Source: Lophius americanus | Lineage: Eukaryota > Chordata > Actinopteri > Lophiiformes > Lophiidae | Length of the DNA stretch: 64,000 bases | Reading direction: 5' to 3' | NCBI GenBank assembly: GCA_037951165.1 | Contig: JBBDHG010000015.1 | Location: forward strand, 1,473,501 to 1,537,500 | Shown: positions 44,986 through 56,524 of the stretch, piece by piece | How positions within the stretch are numbered: position 1 is the first letter of the stretch | Layout of the letters: every line of letters starts with the position of its first letter | Notes under the pieces: generated by a model | What the model saw: only the letters and a program-made list of their open reading frames with translations | Databases searched by the model: none | What the model was told of the DNA's origin: nothing | Program-made: the position numbers and the translations under genes

Positions 44986-46699
44986 ATATTATTGTTTTTC
45001 AGCTGAATATACATTGAAAACATAGTTTATTCAATGATAAATGATTGTACGAGATCTTGGAAGAAGTTGAAGATTGAGGAATCTTTTTTTTGTACTAAAT
45101 TAAGACATGGATTTGTTACTTTTTCTTGATGAAAAATATCTTGCATGTTTAAAATGGCTGGAATCTCAGGGCGTGTTGAATTTAGTATTGATGAAATCTG
45201 AATTTTAATAGCAATTTAATAGTTGGAAATTACAAATCCAGAAGAATTCAGTTATGGTTACAGTGTTAAGAGTTTAATTTTGAACTACATAGGCTTGATT
45301 GGATTAAAAGAGTCTTTTGGGCGTTTGGTGGAGGAGAGTGCTCTACTGATTGCCTTTCTGGCTGTTACTGTCAAGAAATAGAAAAGATGTAGTGGCAGTA
45401 TAAATCTAGTATCCATGCAAGGTGAATTTCTTGAAGTACTTGTGAATCTTTGTGAAGGAGCTTCAGTTTAGCGATGAGAGAAAATCCGTATTTATATCAT
45501 AAGTGGGCTTTTCCTCCAGGCTCTAGGACACTTCGGTCTATTTTCCTCTCTCTCCCCTGTGTCCCAGTTCTCCTGCTGAAGCAGATGTTCCCATGGCTCC
45601 TTCATTTACTAACTTCCCTCTTAATTACTGACGTTAATTAGCACATACACACACACACAAACACACAGGCACGCACACACACACACACAACAAACTTCCT
45701 TAAGGGAAAATGTAAACCGTAAACAGAGTTCATCTCATGATAGGAACTGTGATATATGTTGGATATAAACCCAGCTTTATGACCTTCAGCAGCTTCGAAG
45801 TTATTATGGACGAAAGTCTGATATTTGAAGGTTACGAGCAATTACAGGTAAATGGTCATATAATTCTCTGCTTGGCCCATGTTCGTAGCTACTGCTCAAA
45901 ACAGCTTGTTCACGTCCTCGGCTCTATATTGTCTATATTTTCATAAAAAAAAGCTTATATACACTTCTTTAACTCTTAAGGTAATGATATTCAGTAATGC
46001 GGTTGAATATGAAAAAATGTTTGGCTTCATCAGCAGGACAGAAAAAAAAGAACAATTCTTTGTTTAGGTAGTTCCAATTTTTTTTTTTACTTTTTATTAT
46101 TTTATTTCCTATTTAAAGCTGTTTGGTACCTACTGGTATAATGCTGTTAAAAAGAATCTCACCTCCTCCTTGTTGCTTTAATGTTTGCGGTGAACTGGGT
46201 TGGACCTTGAAACAATAAGGAATTTACAAAATCAATGTAATCAATCATCATCTGGTGATACCTGACATTTAACGGGAATAGGAGATGGCACTTTGATTGG
46301 ACGACTAACTGTTACACATAAAACACACATATGAATAATAAAGGGGCTGAATGAACCTCATTATGGACCCAGAGTATAGGCCATTTAGCAAGCTAAAGGG
46401 CATTTCACACCATAAATACACTTCACACACGAACATCGGTGCATGAGTGTTAGATCGTTTGAACAGGGTTTTCAGTATCTCTTTCTTGAACCTTAATTTA
46501 AAATGAAACAAAGTCAACCTGCGTAAACACAAAATCCAAGACAGAAAACCCCAAAAAGGACTGCGATGCAGACAGAGACAGATTTTCTGCAAATGGAGAG
46601 GCCTTTGAAATCACACAAGATCCAATGAAAGCATCCAAGGAACTGCAGACCTCTCTCACCTCAGTAAAAGTCAGAGTTAATGGCTCCACTGTTTGAAAT
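44986..46699. other. Intronic sequence with a CA microsatellite
   Basis: Apart from the CA tract at 45642-45689, no repeat or gene was recognised. Small frames at 45737-46067 and 46305-46689 lack motifs. Confidence 0.4.
45642..45689. repeat. Interrupted (CA)n microsatellite
   Basis: CA dinucleotides interrupted by TA, AA and GGCACG. Confidence 0.95.
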
Positions 46700-46925
46700 A
46701 TATGTGAAATGCCATCATGGGATAGAAGACTAATGCTAGCCCATACAGAGGAACATTAACCCTTTAATATTATCCTCAAAGGTTTGGTTGAGCACATTTT
46801 GAGTCACTATTTCTTGTTGAAAAATGTGACTGAACCTTTTTATCATATGACCAGGTGGCAGAATGTATATGCTAATGAATAATGGGCCATGGATGGAGCC
46901 CTGGGGGACACCATTGGTCAAACTG
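46700..46925 (-). mobile_element. LINE reverse-transcriptase fragment
   Basis: The minus-strand frame begins TNGVPQGSIHGPLFISIYIL, matching reverse-transcriptase motif B of CR1/L2-type LINEs (usual form GVPQGS.LGPLLF..Y.LP). Downstream, sequence similarity is lost. Antisense forms of this segment occur in many fish repeats, so this may be a relic within a larger composite repeat that includes 42766-43620. Confidence 0.5.
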
Positions 46926-46989
46926 AGGCGGATCCCTTAACCTCGGCTTTTAAATACCTATTCATTATAACCAGATGACCAATGTGATT

Positions 46990-47330
46990 GTATCCGTAGC
47001 CAGATGCATGTTCTTCCCTGTGCCCTATAGGAACGGAATGCACACCTGTTTAAAATCTACCCAGATGCTAGTGACTCATCACAGATGTAAACTGTCAACC
47101 ATACTCAGTGTTCTGGTCTTGTCCTAAACTAGCAGCCCCTCTGGTGCGCAATATTTAAAACCCCTGGATTGGTCTTTGGTGCAGATCTGGCGGCTGAAAA
47201 CCTCTTAGCCCTATTTGGTGTATCTATAGCCTCGGCACCCAACCTCTCATTATCCAGGCAACATGTTATGGCCTTCCCTATCTAATTATCTAAACGAAAT
47301 TGACTATTTTGTTTTTCTGAACTGAAGTAC
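46990..47330 (+). mobile_element. L1-like LINE, ORF2 C-terminal remnant
   Basis: Plus-strand blocks are HRCKLSTILS and SVFWSCPKL (the Cys/His and FW.CP region), then AENLLALFGVSIASAP and LSRQHVMAFPI followed by a diverged LSKRNWL. These reproduce the order of the fish L1/Tx1-type ORF2 C-terminus ('HMFWSCP...LALFGV...LS..Q..VIAFASLLARRLIL..WK'). Stops and frameshifts abound. Confidence 0.6.
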
Positions 47331-47484
47331 AAAAAGTGTGCTCCTTGCCTGAATGTCTGAAGGAGAATGTCAGGTCATTAGTCTGTGAGTTGAAGCTTGA
47401 CCAAAACTAGTTAATGGAGCACGTTAGAAAACACACCAATTTAATTATGTTTGATGAGCCACAACGGTCAGCTAGGATAGATTG

Positions 47485-47640
47485 TCCATGTGGGTTGAAT
47501 GCATAGCAACTGGACTTCTGGTATGGCTTGAAGAAGAAGTCACCTCTCATCCAAGAGGCTTCTTCTGTTCCGAAATGAATTTTGGTTGCTTTGGATTTAA
47601 CCCACATGGACTACCCTGATCTGGATGAATGAGTATCTAC
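47485..47640. repeat. Inverted-repeat element related to 13490-13620
   Basis: TCCATGTGGGTTGAATGCAT... (47485-47510) pairs with 47585-47610 at 23 of 26 positions, enclosing about 74 bp that includes CACCTCTCATCCAAGAGGCT. The sequence continues CCTGATCTGGATGAATGAGT. It is a common fish repeat phrase of undetermined class. Confidence 0.6.
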
Positions 47641-47954
47641 ACAAACATGATGCCAGGATAGATTATCTTTATCAAGACATAGTCACTTCACCAGACTGAC
47701 TCCTCACCAGTTTTCAGAGTGGAAAAAGCCTTACTCAACTATGGTACGAACCCGGCTTCACACTGATTTCAACAAATCGGTGAGGGAAATATGTTTTTTA
47801 TGTGCATAAAAACATCTGAGTAACAAATTCATAGTTTGATGCATGTAAAATACAGAAATGCAGTCTCTAAGATTCAACAGGGTTGTGTAATGGATCCCTC
47901 ACCCCCTCTTCTCTGTCTCCCTATGTCCCTATGCTTGTTTTTCCTACTCTCTCG

Positions 47955-48060
47955 ACACACACACACATACACACGCACGCACGCACGCACGCAGGCACAC
48001 ACACACACACACACACAGACACAGACACAGACACAGACACACACACACACACACACACAC
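47955..48060. repeat. Compound (CA)n / (GCAC)n / (CAGACA)n microsatellite
   Basis: CA dinucleotides, then (GCAC) units at 47974-47993, CA again, four CAGACA units at about 48016-48040, and a final CA run. Confidence 0.95.
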
Positions 48061-49689
48061 TTTGATCCATTAGTCAACACCATATCCCAGGGATCCATCT
48101 GTCCCTGTTTTGCTCTCATCCTCCATGCTGTCCCCCCAAACTTCAGCACTTGTATTTAATGAGGGAGTGTCAGTTGAATTATTCAGCTGTCATTCACTGC
48201 TTTGATAAAGTAAATGGTTGTCAGAGAGGCCTTTCTCTTTACAAGTTAGTTATTCGGTATGTAAATATGTAGGTTAAATGTTGGAATAAAGAGAATATAG
48301 TTCAGTAGATGCTTTTTTTGTGGTGTTCGAAACCCATGAGCCGTTCAACCTTATTCAAACGATCTACAGTGCATGACTCCAAGTCCAGATTACAAATGCA
48401 GATCCGACACATTTTTTTCTAGTTGAGCGTGACACAATAAGGATTCATGGTAAGGCGCAAGATTAGACAAGGGTTAATTTAGTCCCTTCATTATTCATAG
48501 GTGCGTTTTGGAAGAGTATCTTCTCCCATTTCCTTTAAGCTACGTTCCGATTACAAGCCTCACTTTTACATTGTCGTTTTTGCTCCGATCAGATAATGTC
48601 CATAATTTCAAATGATGTGTGTGCGCACACCGATACACTTTTTCATCAATGTTACCAACAACACAAAACTAATTTGTGAGAAAAATCATGGCAAATAAAC
48701 AAAAGTAGGCTTCATGTGCACTTAATTCTCTAATCATGTTTCACGGAACCCCATCTCCTATTGGGTCCGTTCTTCTAGAGTTTGTAGAAAAACGGACCAT
48801 CAAAGTTTATTGAAGCTATTTGTCTTAGTGTTTAAATGTCCTGAAAAAGGAACTGTTGGTGGAGTCTCAACCAGAGAGCTTATCGGGCATATCGTAGAGA
48901 AGCCTGCCAGTAAGCTCACCCCTCTTCTAGCTGTAAGCCGACAGCCAACAACCTTTTCACTATATGCATGAGCACCCGGACCCTGGAGGACCTTGACGAG
49001 TATCCTGTTAGTCCCCCGGGGTTCTACTGCCAGGCCAGGTGGCAGATTGTAAACAGCAGATGATCTGCATTGCGTCCCTCTACATATTTTTTTTTTTTTT
49101 ACTACACTACCGGCAATGCCTGATGATTTGTGTAGGCTATGTCAGAAAAGCACAGATGTATAATAGATTAAGGAGATATCTTAATTATAAAACATGATCT
49201 TCATGAAATGTCACTGAAGAAAACAGTTGAAGCACCAATTAATGAAACGCCAAACACAAACTGTTTACCATTGTTTATTTTTCTTCAAATAATACACTGA
49301 AATATTATATCAATACATTGTTTCTTAAACATAAATGTTGGGACCACACAGTTGGATAATTTGATAATATATATTTAAGCAATGGCGAACTTAGATGTTG
49401 GTTAAACATGCGTTACATTCTGCTTCAGTATGTGGTGACAGTTTCCTTGTTTTGAACAACTTTTTTGGGAGTTTTAACCTTGAACAGTACGCTACAGGTT
49501 TGAGCGGTTTGGGGATTAGGACCCAAATGCTGATGTAAGAGATGGAGCTCTTACATGCAGCTTGGTTGCAGAAAAAGAGTCAAAATAGAGGTCCAAACTG
49601 GTTTGGTACATAGGTTGACAATATTCCATAACAAACTGAGGGAAGTGAAAGATGACAAAGTTAATACAAATGGTCTTATAAAGAAAAAC
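48061..49689. other. Intronic sequence, nothing recognised
   Basis: A poly-T run lies at about 49088-49100. The rest was not assigned. Confidence 0.4.
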
Positions 49690-49915
49690 AGGGTCAATAG
49701 AAAAGGTTTTAGGTTCAAATCCACGTCTGGCCTGTGTGGAGCATGTTTTATAGGTGAATTGGTGACTCTAAAATTGTCCAAAATAATGAATGGGAGTGTT
49801 AAGATTGTCTGTCCAGCGACATGTCCCGGCTGTAACCTTCCTCTCACTGAAGGTCAGCTGGGGAATGCTCTGGATCAGGATAAGCGTTGATAGAAAATTG
49901 ATGGATTGGTTGATA
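49690..49915 (+). repeat. tRNA-derived SINE, diverged
   Basis: A B-box-like GGTTCAAATCC (49712-49722) is followed by CTGTGTGGAGCATGTTTTAT, GTGAATTGGTGACTCTAAAA, GTCAGCTGGGGAATGCTCTG and CAGGATAAGCGTTGATAGAA. This is the full order of the common fish repeat 'ggttcgattcc...gtgtggagtttgcatgtt...gtgaatctaaattg...cagctgggataggctcca...ggataagcggttatagaa'. An open frame of 111 codons across this region is a shadow. Confidence 0.7.
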
Positions 49916-50309
49916 GAGAGGATAGTGAGTCATGGGTGATACCAATCAGGGCTGACCAGACAATCACAGCGGGGAGAAAGAAATTGTGGAAAGGGAGAGA
50001 CAGGTCAGTGACGAAAAGGAGGAGAAAACCTTATAGGTATAGGTGAATAGGGGCCCAGAAAAATGGGAATAAAAAAAGACAGGAAGTCTAAAGCTGAGTT
50101 TATATGTCTGGTTTGAAACATATCTATCAACTCTTACACATGTTTTCATGAGTCCCTCACGTTGACTTCGACCTATCCGCGAGATGGCGGTGAAAAGTCA
50201 AGTGTCTACAACAAGAATAGCAATAGAGGAGGATGTGATGATATACCAAAAAAATAAAAAAGCGGAGGAAGCGATGTACTCTGCAGCGATCTATGAAGTC
50301 ATCAAATAC
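49916..50309. other. Intronic sequence, nothing recognised
   Basis: Unassigned spacer. No motif. Confidence 0.4.
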
Positions 50310-50720
50310 AATACCATTCATATGTGACTTTTTGTGCCAAATGGTTAGTCCTTGGTACTTTCCCACAAAAACTGTAGAATAATATGAACGTTGTGGTATT
50401 CCTATCAAATTTGATGCAGTAGTTATCAAAGACTTTCTGAGCAAATTCATTGATTGATTTGTTTCATGGTGTTACTATAGTATAATGTTATAACCTAAAT
50501 GAGGTGAGGACAGAAATCTTGGTATTTGTTGTGTTTAATCACAAATGACTCACACATAGTAACAGATACAATGTTACGGACACTGAATATTAAATATTCC
50601 AGGTCTTACCTGTAGATATGCAAATGATCTGATAGCTGGGGAGCTAGTTTACATTTGTTTTGGGGATGTAATTCAGGCGAAGCTTAACTTAAAATAACCA
50701 ACGAGCAGAACAGGTTAATT
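50310..50720 (+). repeat. Interspersed repeat family B, copy 4 (5' truncated)
   Basis: GTAGAATAATATGAACGTTG, TTTGATGCAGTAGTTATCAA, ACTCACACATAGTAACAGAT and TTCAGGCGAAGCTTAACTTA, then AAATAACCAACGAGCAG. This is the best-preserved 3' half of the family. Confidence 0.7.
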
Positions 50721-51716
50721 ATGGTAACAACGCCCCCCCAAAGATTTCTTGTGGTGCTGCTCCGAACAGAGCACAGCTAGGCCTTAAATATGAAAAAAAA
50801 ACTTTTTAAACTTACTTTCAAAATAAAACCCAATTCTGCCCAAAAGCCATGAAATAGTCCCGTTGATTATGAGAGTGTTTTGCTGCTTTCGTCCCATTGC
50901 TACGTATTTTACAAGGGATTATCTGAGGAATTGAAAAGTCTAGATGAAGAAATATGGACTGTGCTGTTTGTCAACAGCTATTGGTTTTTCAAATCACGAT
51001 CTCAAAGCGAAAAAGCAGTGGTTGTGACTTATTGAAAAGAATTTCCCTGGATAACTGAAGTTATATTTACGGCAGCTAATATCTCAGATTTGAAAGTGTA
51101 TTATGAGCCATTACCTTGTCGGAGTAATGACGCTTTTACCAGGGGTTTACTCCCCTTGATTATGTTTGCGAGATGCAGTTTTACAGAATATGGACCGGTG
51201 CCAAGGCAAATTGGATTACGTCTCCCAATGTTCCCTTAAGCGCTTTATTATCCCAGAGCTGAAGGCATAATGTGATTACTTGGTGATGGCCTTTGTGTAG
51301 CACACCATTATTCTGATGCTGTGTCCACGAGTTCATTAGCGGCACATTATGACTTGTTATAGGCAAACATGCTGGGAAAGGCCAAATAAGTTCACTATGA
51401 TTCACTCGTGTCGAGTTTGGGACGGAGAGTTTCCTACCATTCGTGGGCTGCAAGTCCTATTGCAGTTCAAAGTAGTGTTCTGAAACGGAGTAATAGACTG
51501 CACAAACACAATATTATTCAAACGGTAGTAAAGGGGATTTTGTGATAAGTCCAAAATCCCTCCCTCATCTGCACGTTTAACCAAAACTATTGTCTAAAGT
51601 TGTAAAGAAGAGAAAAGTAAAATAATTAAAACATAAACTGAACTCCCTCTCCAAAATTGTTGTCTTTTTATTTAATCATTGCCTGAATTTCACACCCAAA
51701 ATAAACTAAAAATACT
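50721..51716. other. Intronic sequence; complex stretch at 51060-51400
   Basis: The segment 51060-51400 is complex, repeat-free by eye, and rich in phrases such as GCATAATGTGATTACTTGGT near 51268. It is a candidate conserved non-coding element. Confidence 0.4.
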
Positions 51717-52110
51717 TTCACATCTATCATCTGTATTTACATAACCTTGGTGTCTATGGACAGGTAAGAGCTAAATAATTTATTAACAGTGTCGGCAACA
51801 TTGCATCGTTTGCTTTATGTGAATATTCTGATTAAACACAATAAATGCCAATATTTCTATCATTTTTAAGATTAAAATGCTGTAACATCATTCTGTTACA
51901 GTAACACCATGAGACAAATCAGCAAATTTCCTAGGAAACTCTTTGATAAATACTGCATCATATTTGATAGAGTACCACAAAGTACGTAAATCTTCAGTGC
52001 AAAATACCAACTGTACCCACTGGGGGGAGCTACATGCACATACTCCAAACTTTAGTTGTGACATAAATAAAGGTTTTTATTAAAGTTTTGCATAATGGCT
52101 AATGACATAA
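51717..52110 (-). repeat. Interspersed repeat family B, copy 5
   Basis: Reverse complement series: TACATAACCTTGGTGTCTAT, TGTTACAGTAACACCATGAG, ACTCTTTGATAAATACTGCA and CACTGGGGGGAGCTACATGC. Confidence 0.7.
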
Positions 52111-52585
52111 AAAAAATTAAATGAGGTAGATGCGTCATTATGGGCTTTTTCTGTTTTATTCCCCTTCATGCCACATGGGGAAAATAAAAAATTCAACGCT
52201 AGGTAGGCAAGGACTGAAGCACGAAGACAAGCTTAGGATAAAAGATCTCAAATAGTGAATTTTGTGAATTTCAGAAACCTTGCCAGTTTGAGCGTAAAAA
52301 CATTTTCACACTTACAAGTTTGTCAGGATGTAGCTGTACTATGAGTGCTCTGCTGGCAAAACTAAAATGACCCAAAAGATGAGAATTTAGAAGCTTGTGA
52401 AAATGGGAAGCGATGAGGCAATGGTTACGGTGGAGAACAGGAGCGCGGTTGTGTTCCTCGCTCATCTTCTTGATGGAGCGATTGGTATGATGAAGATTTT
52501 GCCATTCCACAGCGGTGCAGGTTGGCTTTTGGAATTGCATAATTGACAGACCCCGACAGCCAATAAAAAAGAGATCCATATGATT
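52111..52585. other. Intronic sequence, nothing recognised
   Basis: Moderately complex sequence with overlapping minus-strand frames of up to 102 codons (52271-52628). No domain was recognised. Confidence 0.4.
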
Positions 52586-53340
52586 GAGGGTAAAATACCG
52601 GCAGCTGTGGTTGTTGAAATTTTACCATGAAAATATTTTAACCTGTGTAGAAGAAATAACGGTAAATGATCATGAAAAAAAATGGTTTACTGTAAACCTC
52701 TTTACACCAACAACATTTATTAAAATGACAGTTTGTTGCAAAAATATCACCTTGTATTCAACAGTGTCACAAAAATACATAATTTTTCCTATTTCTGTAG
52801 AAATTAATGCAAGTTTTCTTCAGAGTAAATTTTAATGAACATACCATCAAAAGCTTCAATTTAAAGTAATACTTTAACAGTATAACATGCTTATAACATT
52901 ATGGTATGCACAACTGAACCAAATTTCCCAATACCCTTTGGACTTTTGCTTAACAGTATAATGCCTACATTTATTTACTGTTTCTTGATTTTGGGTAATT
53001 CACTATATCTCCTACTGTTTTGACTTTTACTGTCCATTATTGTTCAAATTTATTTTAGCATAATTTGAATTCACCATAATACAGTGTTCAGAAACAAGCT
53101 TTTAACCCAAAATAAACTGAGTTCATTATGCATTTATTAGATATAGTAATTTATGTTATAATTTATGTATTAGTCAGAATTTATTGTGATAAACTGTTTT
53201 ATTTAACGTCCTTGTAAACAGGTTCACGGTCTATCTTTATTTTTTCCCAATGAATTTTACCGTAACATGTTCTATACTGTCACTATATCTCTTTTGGCAA
53301 AATTCTGGCAACTACAGCCGCCTGTATATTGCTGTAAATT
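52586..53340. mobile_element. Candidate non-autonomous DNA transposon (inverted ends)
   Basis: The left segment GGCAGCTGTGGTTGTTGAAATTTTACC-type (from 52599) is mirrored near 53293-53320, whose reverse complement reads GGCGGCTGTAGTTGCCAGAA. The same phrase ('ggcagctgtggttgccagaattttaccgtaaa') is frequent in fish DNA repeats. In between lies AT-rich non-coding DNA. Exact termini and target duplications were not resolved. Confidence 0.5.
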
Positions 53341-53834
53341 ATATGGGTTTTCTTTTACAGTGTGTGAATGTTCACAGAACTATTAGGCGACACTAGTGTC
53401 CTGCGAGTGGCTGCGTCTCTACAGAATCACTCAGCAGCTTTTCTCAGGGGAGCGGCGGATTCATCTTCCAGCCGCCTTAGACAGGAGGCTGTTGATATGA
53501 TCGGTGGAGGGCCACACGAAGACAAGATGCCTCCCTTCTTTCAACACCTGAATAAACATATATCTGCTGTGATAACCGCTGATAAGCTGACATTTCCTAC
53601 CAGACGTGCTGTCACCACTGGAGACAAGCTGACAATTATCAGGTTAATCTCGAACGTGATCACCGAGCTCAACGTTATCCTCGTGGATTTTTCCATATTT
53701 CTTACTTTTGATTTGTGGCTGAACGTTTTTATACAAAACGCACCTCCAGCACACTCACTGCTGGTTGGCGGTTAAAGAACTGACTGAAGCACAGTAGGCT
53801 GAGCGCATGTTCACGTACCCAATCAGGACTAGTG
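53341..53834. other. Intronic sequence with a CpG-containing 135-codon open frame
   Basis: 53368-53775 (+) is open for 135 codons and is less AT-rich than its surroundings, with several CpGs in its first half. The translation has no domain I recognise, and no splice-site pair or start context argues for a gene. Confidence 0.35.
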
Positions 53835-54010
53835 CGCCACACAATCAGCCATAACATTATAACCACCCACAGGTAGAGTGTGTAACATTGATTTTCTCGT
53901 AACAATGGTAGCTTTCGGGAGACAGGATATGTTACGTAGCAACAGGAGATTTTTTTTACTTGATGTTGATGTGTTTGATGCAGGGAAAAAAAGCTTATTG
54001 TAAGGTCCTG
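53835..54010 (+). mobile_element. Third Tc1/mariner remnant (5' terminal region)
   Basis: ACAATCAGCCATAACATTAT, ACCACCCACAGGTAGAGTGT, AACATTGATTTTCTCGTAAC and GATGTTGATGTGTTTGATGC follow the terminal region of the same Tc1-like family as 16015-17045. The transposase-coding part is absent. Confidence 0.6.
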
Positions 54011-55505
54011 AGTGTTACAGGTACTGGGCATCAGTAAATATAAGCAGCTGTATTTGTGCCATAATATTCAATGATGAGACGGAGAAACAGAACCTGACTC
54101 CGCTGAGTCTCTCAAAACTATGTTTATTATATCGCTGTGTGATCCTGTCACAATCTTATGAACTCCCGAATACAGCATTAGCCAGTGTATTTTGTGTACA
54201 GCAGACAGGGAGAAGCTTGTGGACCTGACTTTCTGAGATGCTTGTTGTTCCTTTTATCCTGCCCAGCAGAATCCCTCCCATGATCCAGGAAGATATTAGA
54301 GGTTATAGCTCATGTGTGTGTCTTCTGGAGTCATTATTGAAACAAAGCCCAGGATGTGTTTGTAGAGTTGTGTAACGGTATCCCAATCGCTGTGTGTGAT
54401 CGGTTTTGTTAATGTGCAAAATATTTACCAATGTCTGTATTCACTGACTGAGTACACATTTGCAGATTCCTGAACACATAACAAATCGAACATATTACAC
54501 AAACACACACAAACAAACACACGCACACACATAGAGTGAGACACATGAACATAACATTTGCAAATAGTTTTGTTGCTTAGCAGCTGTCCACTTTTGAACA
54601 GCATATCCCAGTCATTAGGCTTATTCTGGTTTTGATCATATTGGGGATCTGGTTATTATAGACTACAGAGATTCTTCTTGTATATATCATATTTCACTCA
54701 AAATGTTAATCTTTAACTCACTAGGGTTTTTTTTGTTAAGGAAAAACACTGTTTTTCTAACATTACTTCACATTAAATTCAATTGCAGAGCTCATACATT
54801 GCAGGGGGTCGGGACATTTCTGGAGATTTACCTTAGCTGTCGGGGACAACAGAGTAGGTATAGTTACAGAATAGCCACACATCATGAGTGCTGACCCTCA
54901 ACTTCAAAAGATTGACAAAATGACCCCCTGTCATGAGAATATATTCCTGACCTGATGTACAATGTTGCTTGATGGAAAAAGATCAATCAAAACTCTGTTT
55001 TTTGTCTAGAGAATAAATACATAGTATCCTCTCTGACTACTTTAAAAGCAATAAAACATTTTTTTTCTCGCTCTTATTTCATTTTCTAAATTGCAGTGAG
55101 ACATTGTTCTCAGAAATCAGGACAGTGTCTCGGTTTCATAGGGGGGACTACTGCGAAAATATTTTGCTTTCTGTATATCTGGATTATGTCTTATCCCTGT
55201 TACCTGGATCATGATATGATGAAATAATAACCTGGATACTGGTGTGCAGGTTAAAACAGTCAATGAAAAAAAACGTATTGCAATCCTATTGTTCAGTAAA
55301 TGTGTCCCTCAGTGGTTGCTGTTGAACTGCAACATTTCCACTTGCTACAAGTTTAAGATCCCTCGCTGGCTCAGGATTCCGCTGGGAATGAAACAGTCAG
55401 TGTCGGTCTCTTGCTTAATGTTGTGAAAGATTCTTGGCCCAACATTCGTGAGCTTTTGTTATATCTAACACTGTAGTGGTCTAATCCCCCACTGTGTTTT
55501 GTCAG
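54011..55505. other. Intron end: CA-rich tract and splice acceptor region
   Basis: A CA/CAAA-rich microsatellite lies at about 54497-54531. A family A fragment is listed separately. The final 60 bp carry the branch point and pyrimidine run for the exon at 55506. Otherwise nothing. Confidence 0.5.
54660..54790 (+). repeat. Interspersed repeat family A, copy 9 (fragment)
   Basis: GAGATTCTTCTTGTATATAT, ATATTTCACTCAAAATGTTA, TAACTCACTAGGGTTTTTTT and GAAAAACACTGTTTTTCTAA match the unit-junction part of the family. Confidence 0.5.
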
Positions 55506-55695
55506 GTGATGAAAGTGAATCTGTCTGACGGAGATAAGGTGGTGTTTGAAGATGTGGGCCATGAGGAGAACAACATGCTGGCAAACGAATCCATCCTAAT
55601 GAGGGGGTTGGTCGTACGGAGCCACAGCAATCAGATCTCCATTCGCTTCCACAGCCAGAGGTCGCACGCCGCATCAGTCCTGCTCAGATACCAAG
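55506..55695 (+). CDS. sez6: Coding exon: C-terminal half of a SEZ6-family CUB domain
   Basis: The exon is bounded by TTTTGTCAG| and CCAAG|GTAAGAG. Its 190 nt start in phase 0 and give 63 codons plus one base (phase-1 end), mirroring the phase-1 start of the exon at 66-199. The peptide opens VMKVNLSDGDKVVFEDVG, continues with LANESILMRGLVVRS and SNQISIRF, and closes with LLRYQ. This matches the second half of the first CUB domain of SEZ6 proteins (pattern VK.VNLSEGE...LAN.S.L..G.VIRSP...I...F...HYQ). There are two N-glycosylation sequons (NLS, NES). As in other SEZ6-family first CUB domains, the second CUB disulfide pair is absent. The next expected exon, encoding a Sushi domain, is not within the window, so the following intron exceeds 8.3 kb. 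Confidence 0.88.
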
Positions 55696-56492
55696 GTAAG
55701 AGCAGATTTAAGAACTCTTTTCATCGAGAAGCTCTTTATACTTTCAGAACTTTTTAATAATGAAATTTTTCTCCCAAGACAATGGGGTTCGCATTAGATC
55801 GACATTCTCACATCAACTCAAGCCCCAAAACAAATGTTTTTGACATTCCTTTTTCGATCCAGCTCTTTTCAGCTCCAGACATCGAATCTTTGGCTTTACC
55901 AGATACAAGTCTGAGACTTTGAGCTCCAGCTATAGCAAGGGAAACATCAGAAGGAACCAGCTATTAGATGATTCCTGCAGTCGCTCACCTCTCTTCCCAA
56001 GTCGGAAGAACAATTTGCACATCAGGACTTCTGCGGACCTCCACCAGAATTTCCTCCTCTTTTTTTGCATCTCATATTACTTTCTTTTTTATTTAAAGGA
56101 GCCAATGATTCTGGAGGGTGCTGCAAAAACAAACACGAGTGCATTACATCGGAAAACATACAAACATATAAATATATGGGTTGTGCAAAAAAAACAGCAC
56201 AACCAGTTAACACGTATTCCTTTCAGTATAAGGTAAACAGCACTTTTTTTTAATGCTCAGTAACTTTGTTTTTGCCTGGACAAAGGATAAACATTAATGC
56301 ATCAAAATTACGAGGACAGATTTTTTACAGACTTTACCGAGTGTGTAGTTTAAACATGTTCACTAAGGAGGGTACGGTTGGTAAAAACATGGCAACTGTT
56401 TACAGATATTATATGTTGATGAGCATTAAGTTGAGTAAAAGACTTTATGCCTACTCAGTAAAATACAGGGAAAAAGCACATGGTGATGCTTA

Positions 56493-56524
<32 letters not shown>

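Larger units (their letters stand above)
200..55505 (+). other. sez6: 55.3-kb phase-0 intron inside the CUB domain of the sez6-like gene
   Basis: The intron is bounded by GTAAGA at 200 and TTTTGTCAG ending at 55505. A plausible branch point (TCTAATC) and a pyrimidine run precede the acceptor. It is phase 0 and splits the CUB domain after the GYGVEVQ block. It holds dozens of decayed transposons and microsatellites, listed separately. No additional exon with good splice sites and homology was recognised within it. Confidence 0.85.

Noticed and set aside
47874..48149. Cys/Val-repeat and Thr/His-repeat open frames
   Set aside because: These are translations of the CA microsatellite, not proteins.
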